From: Pyropia yezoensis
Taxonomy: Eukaryota; Rhodophyta; Bangiophyceae; Bangiales; Bangiaceae
Direction of reading: 5' to 3'
Assembly: GCA_009829735.1 (NCBI GenBank)
Contig: CM020618.1
Span: 38,664,894-38,728,893, forward strand
DNA: 64,000 nt
Each line of letters opens with the position of its first letter. Within the stretch, counting starts at the first letter, position 1. The position numbers were made by a program, and so were the translations under genes. Positions 10,485-19,271 of this stretch are shown piece after piece. Under the pieces are notes generated by a model that worked only from the letters and a program-made list of their open reading frames with translations, ran no database searches and was not told where the DNA came from.

Positions 10485-11170
10485 TAGCCAACTCCATATA
10501 GCCAGACGCCTGATAAGAAGCCCCGTGCAGAAAGCGAATTGCAGCTCACCGCTCCAAACTTCGCAAGCAGACGCAAGAGTGCCCTGCGGTAGACGTCTCC
10601 GACACAGCTTGTCATGTGGGCCTGGACGTGTAGTTTTGGTGTCTCGTACGTCCATATTTTTCCGGAAGACTCTTGATGTGGCCTTTTCTGCTACCTCTTC
10701 TAGCGGAGCTCCGTATCAGAGGGAGCATCTGGCGCAAGCACGGGGGTCGACTTTGCTTTCAAGCTATTGACACTGGAAGCAATTTATGCGGAAAAGCGCA
10801 ACATGCCCAACGTCGTACCGCCCTGTACGTGCTACCACACTCCTGACGAACGCTACGAAAACGGAGGATGGCATCGCATGCATGTAAAGACACAATCGGA
10901 GTCCAGGCCACTCCGCAAGAAAGCGGTACCTGGTTGCTGCGGAGAAAACACGACGAAAAAGTGACCGAAAAACCACAGCTACATTCACGGCGTGGAGCAT
11001 TGTTGTCTGCTACGTTCGTACAGTGAGCTCGTGAGACAATGCAGTCGAATGCCCATTACATGAGCTACAAAATGAGCCGAGGGACGTCGTGTGGGCGTGA
11101 GCGAGAAGGAAGGTAGGAGGGGTCAGAGTTGGGGGGTGCCAAGTAGTCTAAATATAGGGAATCGACTTTA
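10485..11170. other. sequence interrupting the half-copy; no gene seen
   Basis: About 690 bp of noticeably less GC-rich DNA between two homologous parts of the element 1 half-copy. I see no transposase motif and no clear terminal repeats. It may be a small non-autonomous insertion or host DNA left by rearrangement. Confidence 0.4.
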
Positions 11171-11267
11171 CAGCGTTTCTTGCAGTGGAGACGGACAGTT
11201 GCATTTCGGAATTAAAAATCTTAAGATCTGAAGGTCGGGGTGGGCCATTAAATTTGGATACCGGCTA
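11171..11267 (+). mobile_element. terminal segment and inverted repeat of element 1 family
   Basis: The sequence tttcttgcagtggagacgg, then ggggtgggccattaaatttg and gataccg matches the reverse complement of the left end of element 1 (8574-8660). It gives the missing end of the half-copy at 9938. It stops at the TA (11268-11269) where element 2 begins. Confidence 0.65.
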
Positions 11268-11269
11268 TA

Positions 11270-12612
11270 CAGTCGGTACCCAATTTTATCCGCACGCCTC
11301 TGGTAACATTTTTTCATGCCCGAATCGGCATGCGCGATGCGTCTCGTGCCACTATCTGCAGCATTTGGCGTCGGGTTGCGGCCAAGTGCTACGGCAGGGC
11401 CCCTCTTTAACGGCCCACAGCTCAGCCCGTAGTGCCCCGGTCAGTTCCCCAAACAACATGGCGGGATCAGCACGTCACCCCCTGTCCATCGCCGAGCGCA
11501 CAACCATCACCACCCTCCTCGAACAGGGGAATTCTCTGCAGGCCGTCGGTACGATATTGGGGAGCCGCAAGAACACCTTCGCCTACGCCGCCAAGGTCAT
11601 GCGCTCCGCGGCTGCGGGCCCCCGGGTGGACAAGCGTGGTCGTCCAAAGGCTCTGACGGACCGCGAACAGCGCACCCTCAAGCGGACGATGGACATCAGC
11701 GGGTATCGCTCAGTGGCCTCCCTGACAGAGATGGTCACTACGACGCGCTCCCAGGCTACGGGGGGGGCTAATAAAAAGCCCTGTATCACCCTCGACGGTC
11801 CATAGGGTCGTCCGGGCCATGGAGTTTGCCTCCCGGGTGGCGGTCAACAAACCATTCCTGTCGGCCAGGAATATTGCCAAGCGTCTCGTGTGGTCCATCG
11901 AGCGGCGGGGCTGGTCGGCCGAGTGGGCGTCGGTGCTTTACGCGGACGAGAGCTCCTTTGTGGTCCGGGACGGCAGCGCGTCCCGCGTTTGGCGTCGCCC
12001 CGGGGAGCGTTACGCCCCCCATCGGCTTCGCCCAACCTTCAAGAGCGGCCGCCAGTCGGTCATGGTGTGGGGCGCCTTCTCTGCGCGTGACCGCACGCCC
12101 CTGGTACGCGTGGATGGCACGATGAACGCCGACAAGTATGCTAGCATCGTGGAGAGCTACTCGTGCACGAGACTTGCGCCGACTTCCGGGCGCCGGACGC
12201 TGCGTGGCTACAGGAGGACCTGGCGCCCTGCCACGCCGCAAAGGCGTCCAAGGCTGTCAAGGATGAGCTCGGCCTGCGAGTGCTTCCGTGGATTGGGCAG
12301 AGCCCTGACCTGAAACCCATCGAGAATGCGTGGGCGGAGCTCGAACGCCGTCTACGCCGACGCCCGACGGCGCCCAAGAACAAGGACGAGCTGTTTGCAG
12401 CGCTCTGCGAGGAGTTGGACGCTATTCCGGCCTCCTTTTTTTAAGGCTCTGACCCAGTCGATGCCCCGTAGGTTGCGTGTTGTGATTGCCGTGAAGAGAG
12501 CGAGCGCCAAGTAATAATAGGCCCAGTGCCTGGAATCGATGGTTGGCATGTGGTCAGATTGATCCGTGCGATTCTCGTTTTTCCCCGTGCGGATAAAATT
12601 GGGTACCGACAG
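11270..12612 (+). mobile_element. Tc1/mariner element 2, both ends present
   Basis: A 1343-bp element with 26-bp terminal inverted repeats at 11270-11295 and 12587-12612. They match at all but one base (CAGTCGGTACCC... against CTGTCGGTACCC... outermost). It is flanked by TA at 11268-11269 and 12613-12614, the expected target duplication. Its ends resemble those of element 1 (CAGTCGGTA[T/C]CCAA...), so the two are related families. Confidence 0.8.
11458..12444 (+). pseudogene. Tc1/mariner transposase, element 2
   Basis: Transposase from the ATG 11458 (MAGSARHPLSIAERTTITTL) to the TAA at 12442-12444. The N-terminal part has a helix-turn-helix (GNSLQAVGTILGSRKNTFAY) and a GRPK-like hinge. A frameshift lies at the run of eight G at 11761-11768, after which the second helix-turn-helix (VSPSTVHRVVRAMEF) reads in another frame. 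A second frameshift lies near 12150-12165. Catalytic motifs are LYADESSF (Asp), QEDLAPCH (Asp) and LKPIENAWAEL (Glu), again DD34E. The homopolymer position of the first break makes a sequencing error plausible; the second break is not in a homopolymer. Confidence 0.8.
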
Positions 12613-12614
12613 TA

Positions 12615-13050
12615 TCACGCTGGCTGGTCTTGGTGGGGGGGGTCGGGGGTGCTCGCCAAAGCGCCGCGGCCTCTCCTACGCTGCACATGGCTGTTCACAC
12701 AAGGAACGGGTGCAGCACCCCCCGCGCCGCACCCCCCCACGGACTTTCGTACACTACAATAGCAGAAAGCACTGGGTGGGAGAGGGTCAATGGGGGAAGG
12801 GGGGCAGTATGTACCCCCACCCCCACCTCCCCATGGGTGGGCGAGCAATGAGCACCGCCTTGTTGAGGGAGGCCGATGGGGGCACGGCGGCGGGGTGCGC
12901 CGCTGGCGTTGCTCGGATCAAGCAGTGGCACCAGTGGAGAGACCGTCTGCGAGGCGTGTGGTGCATGGATGGAGTGTGGACGGGGGGAGGGGGGAGGGGG
13001 TGCTGGTGGGAAAGGGCGGTCTGCCCTCGCCAGACGGACGGGGGGGAGGT
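12615..13050. other. low-complexity spacer, no gene seen
   Basis: G-rich and C-rich runs without recognisable coding motifs, between element 2 and the membrane-protein remnant. Confidence 0.45.
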
Positions 13051-13059
13051 GGAGCGTGC

Positions 13060-14406
13060 GACGGGCGCCTTTGAGGCGCTCACCGTCACGCGCACCAGCC
13101 GCGGGGTGTGCCGCCACCAGCAGTGCAATGACGTGACGGAAGCGGACACGACGGGGGCTGGAGCTTTCCCCAACGTTACTGCGCCAGCCGGTTTAACCCC
13201 CTGGCCACCAAAGCCCGGGGGGACCTGCCGAGCGTCAACGCCCGGGAGCGGGCGGCGACCGACGCGGCGGGCGCGGCGGCCGCACCGTCGGGCGGCGGGG
13301 GCGGCGCCGCCGCGGCGGCGGCGGCCAGCCGCGTCTCCGTGTCCGCAGTGACGTACACGGGGAAGGACCGGTAGACGCGGTACGTGTCCATGATGCAGGC
13401 GTTGCTGCCGTCGCTGGGCCGCGCCGTCCTCGCCGACAGCACGTGGCTGGCCGACCCCCGCTGGAGGCTCACCGCCGACGTGGCGGTGGAGAACTTGCAC
13501 CGCCACGTGCTGCCCGACGGGGCAGAGCGGGCATTGGAGGCCGGGGTGTGGAACCTGCGCGGCCGCCTGGACAGCCGCGCCGACGAAGTTGCGTCGCTGG
13601 GCGCCGCGACGACGCAACCGACGGCGGCGTCGTCGTGGCCCCGGATGCTTGCGTACGTCTTTTGTGCCGGCGGCGGCCGCGCCTTTACCTTTGACAGCGG
13701 CCTCTGAGAGGGCCTCTTCGGGCGCACCGCCACCGTCCAGACGGCCAACCTCAATGGAGAGGCGGTGCCAACGTCTGCCAGCGCCCTGTCGTTCATCACG
13801 GCGGGCGTCTTTTGGACGGTCTGCCCCCGCGGGGCGCCGGGCACGAACACGGACGCTGGCGGCACCCCCCCCGCGGGGGCGCCCCTCGACGTGTGCCCGG
13901 TGGGCCTCAAGGTGGCGGCCGACGAGTCGCTGCCCGCGTGGCTCGCCGGCACCACCAGCCGGAAGATCAACACAGCGTCCACGTCGGAGCGGGCCGTAGC
14001 CGCCTACCTCTCCCGGTGCGGCTTCCCGCTCCTCAAGGCGGCGCCTGTCGACGAGCACGGCGCGCTGCGGGCGGCGGAAACGTCGTGAGGACCCCCAGCG
14101 GCTGGGCATTGGCAACGAGGGCGTCTGTGCGGTTCCGCCGCCCACCGACCCGGCGGCGTTTGCCGACGTTGTCATTGTGGTGGTGCTGGTCGTCCCCGAA
14201 GCCGCCGCCGCGGTGGTCCTGTACCTGTCCATGGCGCGCTGGCGGCGGCGGGAGGCCCTCGCCCTCGCCGTCGTCCTCATCACGGGGCTGGTCGCGCTGC
14301 TGAGCATCTTCCTCCTCGCCCTCACCGAGGTGCGGAGGGAGCGGTGGGGCGCCGCCTACCTCCGCAGCAGCCTCCTCGTCTACCTTACCGCCACCACGGG
14401 GGACTG
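13060..14406 (+). pseudogene. unknown multi-pass membrane protein, broken
   Basis: I do not recognise the family. The plus strand has protein-like sequence in successive frames. First comes FEALTVTRTSRGVCRHQQCN (13070-13130), then, after a frame change near 13170, RYCASRFNPLATKARGDLPS with a poly-Ala/Gly linker. Next is a long soluble-looking domain (MMQALLPSLGRAVLADSTWL ... NLNGEAVPTSASALSFITAG) to about 14087. After another frame change come at least two hydrophobic helices near 14155-14330 (VVIVVVLVVPEAAAAVVLYL; LALAVVLITGLVALLSIFLL) and a possible third near 14455. In-frame stops occur at 13372 (TAG) and 13705-13707 (TGA). This suggests a decayed gene for a protein with a Cys-containing outer domain and C-terminal membrane helices. 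Confidence 0.45.
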
Positions 14407-15348
14407 TGTGGGTCGTACGGGGCCGCATGAGTGCCCGTCGCCGGGCCTCCGCGGCTCAGTGCTCCTCCTCTCCGCGTCCCTCATCATTGTGGCGCGCAAG
14501 GGGTACCACCCGCGCACCCTCACCGCCATCCTACGGGAAAACTGTCGCGATATTGAGGCTTTTTTTCTCATTATCAGGGAGGTCACCCCGTTATCGTGGC
14601 AGCCCCCATTTGGTCCGCCCTGGGCTCTGCTTGATGTCCCGTTAACAGGGAGCGAGTGCCTCAAAAATGCGACACGCAAACCGCCCATCCTGCGCCAAGT
14701 CTCGGGCACTCTGCGGACAGGTCAGGCACAGGGGCAGGCACCCCTCCCAGCCGCCCTGCGTGAGAGAGGGAGGATCAAAGGATCCGGCAGTCCTTACACG
14801 CGCATCCAGAGATGGAACAGGATCTGAGAGTCGGCACGTCCCCATTGTCAGCGAGGCCCGTGATTTAGTCACATCGATAAGTAGTTGTACATTTGGGAGA
14901 AGCCACCATGCGTATCTGGCTTGAAGGGAGCTCCACCATCCCTTGTGTGCTTCATGTGAAATCATTTACCACCACAGAGTCCACCAAGAGTTACTGACTG
15001 CCACATAGATGGCGCCAAGAGGGTGATGTAGGGCCCGCCATCGTCGCTGCCATCACCGGATTGGCTCTGTCCATCAATTATTCGGACCCTGATTCGAGGC
15101 TCCGCGCTGTCACAAAATACATGGACATGCACTGCGATGGACGGAGGACTTGTCCCCCTCCCTATAAAGTCCCACCCCGAGTAGCCTTTCCGATGACTCT
15201 CCCCCCCCCCCTCCCTCGGCCTTTTGCTGGCGCCATTGTCTCTCGTGCTTGGGCGTGAGCCCGCGCCATGGCAGGTGGGTATCTGGGCGAACTCGCCGCA
15301 GGCACGCTGCTGCTGGGCTCTCTGTTCGCCATGACCGCTTCAGGTCCC
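14407..15348. other. no gene recognised
   Basis: A TATA-like box (ctataaag, 15162-15169) precedes an ATG at 15268 in good context (gcgccATGg). That frame (MAGGYLGELAAGTLLLGSLF) runs straight into the LTR at 15349, so it may be the start of a gene cut by the retrotransposon. Nothing else is recognisable. Confidence 0.35.
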
Positions 15349-15711
15349 TGTAGCACAATAGGAATCCGTCGCACGTCCACTCTCAGGGAACACTCACCAA
15401 GGGGGATCGGCACCAACGTCACCGGGAGGCCAAGGTTGCTGTCCTTGGAGCGCAAGCCACGGGACCAAGATGGGAGCCCAAATGGGAGGGGTTTGTTGTT
15501 CTACCTTGGCCGGCGGTGGATTCGCCACCGGCCCCCTCGTTATAAACCCTCGGAGACACTACTAACTACCCTCCACCCCAAGATGCAAGTCCCTCTGGTC
15601 ATACGTAACTTATAGATACCGTGACCAGCTCGGACTCTCAAATTGGAAGTTAAGGATTAGAAGTAGCCCCCCTAATATTAGGGTCACAATACGGACAATC
15701 ATATTGCTACA
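15349..15711 (-). repeat. 3' LTR
   Basis: A 363-bp repeat bounded by TGTAGC and GCTACA, the usual short inverted ends. It matches 25856-26218 at all but about six positions. It contains TATAAA on the plus strand at 15541-15546, upstream of and in the same orientation as the antisense gene beginning at 16298. Confidence 0.95.
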
Positions 15712-15723
15712 TATCCCCCCCTT
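15712..15723 (-). promoter_or_regulatory. polypurine tract
   Basis: Directly next to the 3' LTR the minus strand reads taAGGGGGGGATA. Purine-rich sequence at this place primes plus-strand DNA synthesis in LTR elements, which confirms the minus orientation of the element. Confidence 0.8.
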
Positions 15724-16297
15724 AGATTCGGCCCGTCCTCGGGTCGAGTTGCATTCGGGTTACCGAATGTAAGTGGGTCGCGTGACTGTTTACCCGTCGG
15801 GTGGGGCTTTGCGCCCCGTCGCGACAGACACCCCTTTTCGAGGTTGTCCGAGGGGGGTGCCCCCCTTTGTGTGGTACACACACGATCCGTTTTCCGGACC
15901 GTTAATTTCCCGATGCGGGTTTTTGTTCACGACCCCCCTTTCCGAGGGGTGGTGCAAGCGGATCCGCCACTAGGTGCCTGGTGGTAGAGGGGCCCCTCTC
16001 GTGTGGACGATTGAGTGGGGGGCGGGGGCTGCCCGCGTTGCGTGGGGGCGGTTGGGGGTGACCCCCCTTTGCTTACCCCGTGTGTGGGGGTGGCCCCGTC
16101 CCGCCCAGGTGCCTGGGTGGAGCGCGGTCGTAGCCCCGTGGGGCGCGGGTCGACCCGCGTGCCTGCGGCGCTTCTCGTGGCCGTTTGTGGTCATAAGCGC
16201 GGGTGCCCGCGCTTCCCTGGCTCGTCCCGGTTAACCCACCGTACCGGGTCGTAGCCGTCGACGGCTTGTGGGCGCGGGGGACTCCGAACCCGTTATC

Positions 16298-17727
16298 ATG
16301 TCCTATCCCCAGGTGCTTGAAGAGGAGGAAGACCTCCTGATCGGGGAGGAGATGGAGGACGACGCGCCTGTCGGTCCCGACGCCGCGCGTTACGGGGTGA
16401 GCTCGTCTGACGACGACGGGCCTGCGGTGTCCGTCCGTCTGTCGGCCGGAGGACTGTCGTCCGTGTGCAGCGGCACGACGGTGCCGTCGGCCGGCGGTCA
16501 ACCCGGCGGTCAACCGCGCGTGGCGGCTTCTACCCCCTCTCTGCCGGCTGCCCGGATGGAGCCTGGTGCCGGTGCCGGCTCACCGCAGCTACCTCAAGAT
16601 GGTCCGCCCTGCGGCGGAGGTGGCGACCCGCAGCCGACTCCGGCTGGTCAAGGTGGTCCGGGTGTCCGGGCGGTGACTCCTCGAGGCGGTCCCGACGTTG
16701 ACGCGGGTGGTGGTGGCGGTGCGACACCCGGTGCGGCGGGTCAAGACGGTGCGGGTGTCCGCACGGCCGGGGCTCCGGCTCCGGAGGCTGTCCAAGTGCC
16801 TTCCCCTTCCGAGGCGGGGGCTACGCCGACGGGTGGTGCCGGCGCCGGTACCGTACCTGCGGTGCCGCGGGTGTCGAGCGGTCAAGACGCTCCTTCTCCC
16901 ATGGCGGTTGACACCGGGAGTTACTCCGGGCGGGCGCCCGCCCTTCTTCTTCCTCCTCGGCCTCGTCAATCTCCGACGTCGGCCCCTCTGCCGGTGGTGC
17001 GTCCCCCGGCGCCCCCGATTCTTCCTGGTCCTGCCCGGGTTGCCCCGTTGGGTGGCGGCGTCGCCGTGGCGGCGGGTCAACCCGCCATGTCGGTGTCCGA
17101 CTTGGTGGCTCGGGTTCGAGGCCTCACGGTGAAAGAGTCGATGGAGTCCGATGGGCGTATGCGGGTGGACTTCCACCTGGTGCATCCCCGTGGAGAGTCC
17201 TTCCGGCGCGTCAAGGTGGACCCGAGCTGGGAGCGGGAGTTGGTGCGGCTGGTCAACCAGCCGAACGCGGTCCGGGTGGAACACCATTGGATCCTGAGTC
17301 AGCCGGACTACCGGCATGCGCAGCTCTGGCGCACCCGGGTGGGACGGGGTGAGGTCTACCTCGACCCCATCCCACCCGGGTGCGCCAGGGGCGGGGTGAG
17401 GTCTACCTCGACCCCAACTTCGGGGTCTGCTACCTGATTGCCCCCGCGTTGCCGCGGGAGATTGACTACCCGGCTAGTGCTCGGGGGATTGCGGCGGCGG
17501 CGGAGCCGGTTGCGTTTGGGGAGACGGTGAGCAGTACCGGTCGGTATCCCGACTTTGACTACTACCCGGGGGTACCCCCGTATCTGTCGTTGACGGCTCC
17601 CTACCCGCCCATGGCGGGGTTGAAGTCGGCGTCGAGTTGGCGACGTAACCATGGTGTCATGGCGGATGCGTTCCGCACGGATATAACGTGTGCGTTGCAG
17701 ACCGGCAACGGTCGTGCTCCGGTATAA
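16298..17727 (+). pseudogene. antisense accessory gene of the retrotransposon, N-terminal part
   Basis: Unknown protein on the strand opposite to gag-pol, between integrase and the 3' LTR. I chose the ATG 16298. The first ~45 residues are acidic (VLEEEEDLLIGEEMEDDAPV, then SSSDDDG). A long Gly/Pro/Ala/Val-rich, probably disordered stretch follows to about 17080, then a globular-looking part: SDLVARVRGLTVKESMESDG, WERELVRLVNQPNAVRVEHH, QPDYRHAQLWRTRVGRGEVY. A 47-bp insertion at about 17345-17391 shifts the frame. After it the second copy of the duplicated segment restores RGEVYLDPNFGVCYLIAPAL and continues to a TAA at 17725-17727. No similarity to gag, pol or envelope proteins is evident. Opposite-strand extra genes are known in some plant LTR elements; whether this is related cannot be told here. 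Confidence 0.6.
17329..17416 (+). repeat. 47-bp insertion with direct and inverted repeats
   Basis: A 25-bp direct repeat (cggggtgaggtctacctcga...) lies at 17345-17369 and 17392-17416. Around the first copy, 16-bp arms (gcgcacccgggtggga at 17329-17344 and its exact reverse complement at 17370-17385) form a perfect inverted repeat. The net gain of 47 bases disrupts the antisense gene. The pattern fits a template-switch mutation. Confidence 0.9.
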
Positions 17728-17733
17728 ACTCCC

Positions 17734-18729
17734 GTGCGCCCGCCGCTATGGCAGGAGGGGTGGGAACCCGCCCCTGCTTTCCGGTTTGACACCGGCTCCT
17801 GTCTTCGCTACTTCGGGAGTGTGTTGGCCTCGCGACCGGTCCACCCGTTGCAGGGTACCTTCACCCTTGAGGTTACCCTCGGGCAGGCTTCATCCTTCTT
17901 GCTGTCCGTCCGCCGGCAGGGTCGTCTGTTTCATCTTCCGACGGGTGTCCGTCGGCACATCGCGCAGTTGGGCGTGGATCTGATAGCCGCCAAGACCGGG
18001 TTGGCCCGGGAGTTCGAAGCCCTGCTGGCTGTTCACGATGCCGTGAACTGGGCTGGGGTGTTGGCCCTTCCCCCGTACCGGGACCCGCAGGCTGGGGCTT
18101 CCCCCTTGCCTCGTCACTCGTTGCGTGTCCGGCGTACTCAGCCGGGTGAGCCCAGTTGCCATGGGAGGGCATCCACCGAGGCTGTTGCTGACCTGGGTAT
18201 TCCCATGGTTATCCATGAACCTCTTCAGGTCCTTGCTCCGTGGTTCGGTAACCCGATGCCGGCGGCGGTTGGCCGTCGTCCCCGAGAGTGGGGCTCTGTG
18301 GGTGGGCAGCGTGAGGTGTCCCGTCGTCGGGCGGAGTACCGCCGTGGTTACGGTGGAGCCTCTTCGGTAGGGTCCTACCGGGCCTCGTATCAGGTGCCAC
18401 CGGCTCCGGTGGTAGCCGTGTCGGCTCCTGTGGCTCCTCTGGCTGCGTCAGTGTCACCTCCCGCCCCTGTCCTACATGACGGGGGTCCCCGTCTCTGGTA
18501 TGAGGGCGTTGACGCCCTTGTTACCCGCGCAATGCGTGGGGGTCTCTCTGTTAGCTGGGGGGATATCCCCCCAGGTGCTGCGCTGGTTGGGTCAGCGCGT
18601 TGCTTCGGTGGCGTGCTGGACCGCCTCCAGAAAGCTCTGGAGGACGTGGAGGCTGGCCGCAGCACCCTCGTCCAGCTATGCACCGAGGTAACTCGGGTGG
18701 TCGACCGTCGTGACATTGCCGACCGGTGA
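17734..18729 (+). CDS. antisense accessory gene of the retrotransposon, C-terminal part
   Basis: This continues the same frame as 17392-17724 after the TAA at 17725-17727, so it is either the rest of one interrupted gene or a separate frame. The 331-codon frame ends TGA at 18727-18729. Recognisable texture: WQEGWEPAPAFRFDTGSCLR, GTFTLEVTLGQASSFLLSVR, LGVDLIAAKTGLAREFEALL, an Arg/Tyr/Ser-rich linker (RRRAEYRRGYGGASSVGSYR), a Pro/Val/Ala stretch, and a C-terminal part with LWYEGVDALVTRAMRGG and RLQKALEDVEAGRSTLVQLC. The last looks helical. No family recognised. The frame has no close in-frame ATG, which favours one interrupted gene. Its base composition is less GC-extreme than the host low-complexity DNA and matches gag-pol. 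Confidence 0.55.
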   Translation: MRPPLWQEGWEPAPAFRFDTGSCLRYFGSVLASRPVHPLQGTFTLEVTLGQASSFLLSVRRQGRLFHLPTGVRRHIAQLGVDLIAAKTGLAREFEALLAVHDAVNWAGVLALPPYRDPQAGASPLPRHSLRVRRTQPGEPSCHGRASTEAVADLGIPMVIHEPLQVLAPWFGNPMPAAVGRRPREWGSVGGQREVSRRRAEYRRGYGGASSVGSYRASYQVPPAPVVAVSAPVAPLAASVSPPAPVLHDGGPRLWYEGVDALVTRAMRGGLSVSWGDIPPGAALVGSARCFGGVLDRLQKALEDVEAGRSTLVQLCTEVTRVVDRRDIADR

Positions 18730-18970
18730 AGCACGGAGGTATACGCGCTTACGCGTGAGTGGCCTCCCTCGGGCAGTGGGTCTACCCACTGAGGAGTGCT
18801 ATTGTTTGTGCGGGAGAGGGCCCCGGCAACCCTTATGGTAGCCGGGTAGTAGTGAGTATAAACTCATCCCCCTTTGGGGGCATTGCTTGCCTCTGTTTGC
18901 TGCCCTGGGGAGCACCCCTTCTGGCTCAGTGGTGCCTTGCCTCCCGTCCAACTTCTTCCGGTTGGTTCAT

Positions 18971-19027
18971 GCTTGGGGAGGTCATCCTCCCTCACTTGGT
19001 GTCTTGGCTTGGGGAGGTCATCCTCCC
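18971..19027. repeat. two 21-bp direct repeats, each a hairpin
   Basis: An exact 21-bp word beginning gcttggggaggtcatcctcc (plus one further c) occurs at 18971-18991 and 19007-19027. Each copy contains a gggagg-tcat-cctccc stem-loop. They lie just downstream of the antisense gene. Confidence 0.8.
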
Positions 19028-19104
19028 GTGTAAGCCCCCTAGTTACTTCGATATTATCGGAGTTAGCCTTTACCTTTAAGTTAACTTATTAAGGTTCAGG
19101 TTTT

Positions 19105-19193
19105 ACTTAGTTACCTAAGCTTAGCTCTACTTAGTTACCTAAGCTTGGTTCGACTTAGAAACCTAAGTCTGATTTGACTTAGAAACCTAAGTC
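19105..19193. repeat. four-unit 24-bp palindromic tandem array
   Basis: Units start at 19105, 19129, 19153 and 19177, an exact 24-bp period. Each contains the palindrome acttag-N4-ctaag[t/c]: ttac as the loop in units 1-2, aaac in units 3-4. In units 3-4 the stem acttag/ctaagt is perfect. The array lies between the ends of two convergent units (antisense gene ending 18729, pol ending 19272), a position suited to a bidirectional terminator or 3'-end signal. It could also be a protein-binding array. Confidence 0.85.
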
Positions 19194-19271
19194 TGCCGTA
19201 ACCATGTCACACCCTACTTAGTAGGTATAAGCCTCACCCCCCAACAGCCGAAGTCGGTATCGGTTGGGTTG

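Noticed and set aside
19105-19193. CRISPR array from the 24-bp periodic repeat
   Set aside because: Only four units with no variable spacers, in a eukaryotic retrotransposon; the unit is a short palindrome.
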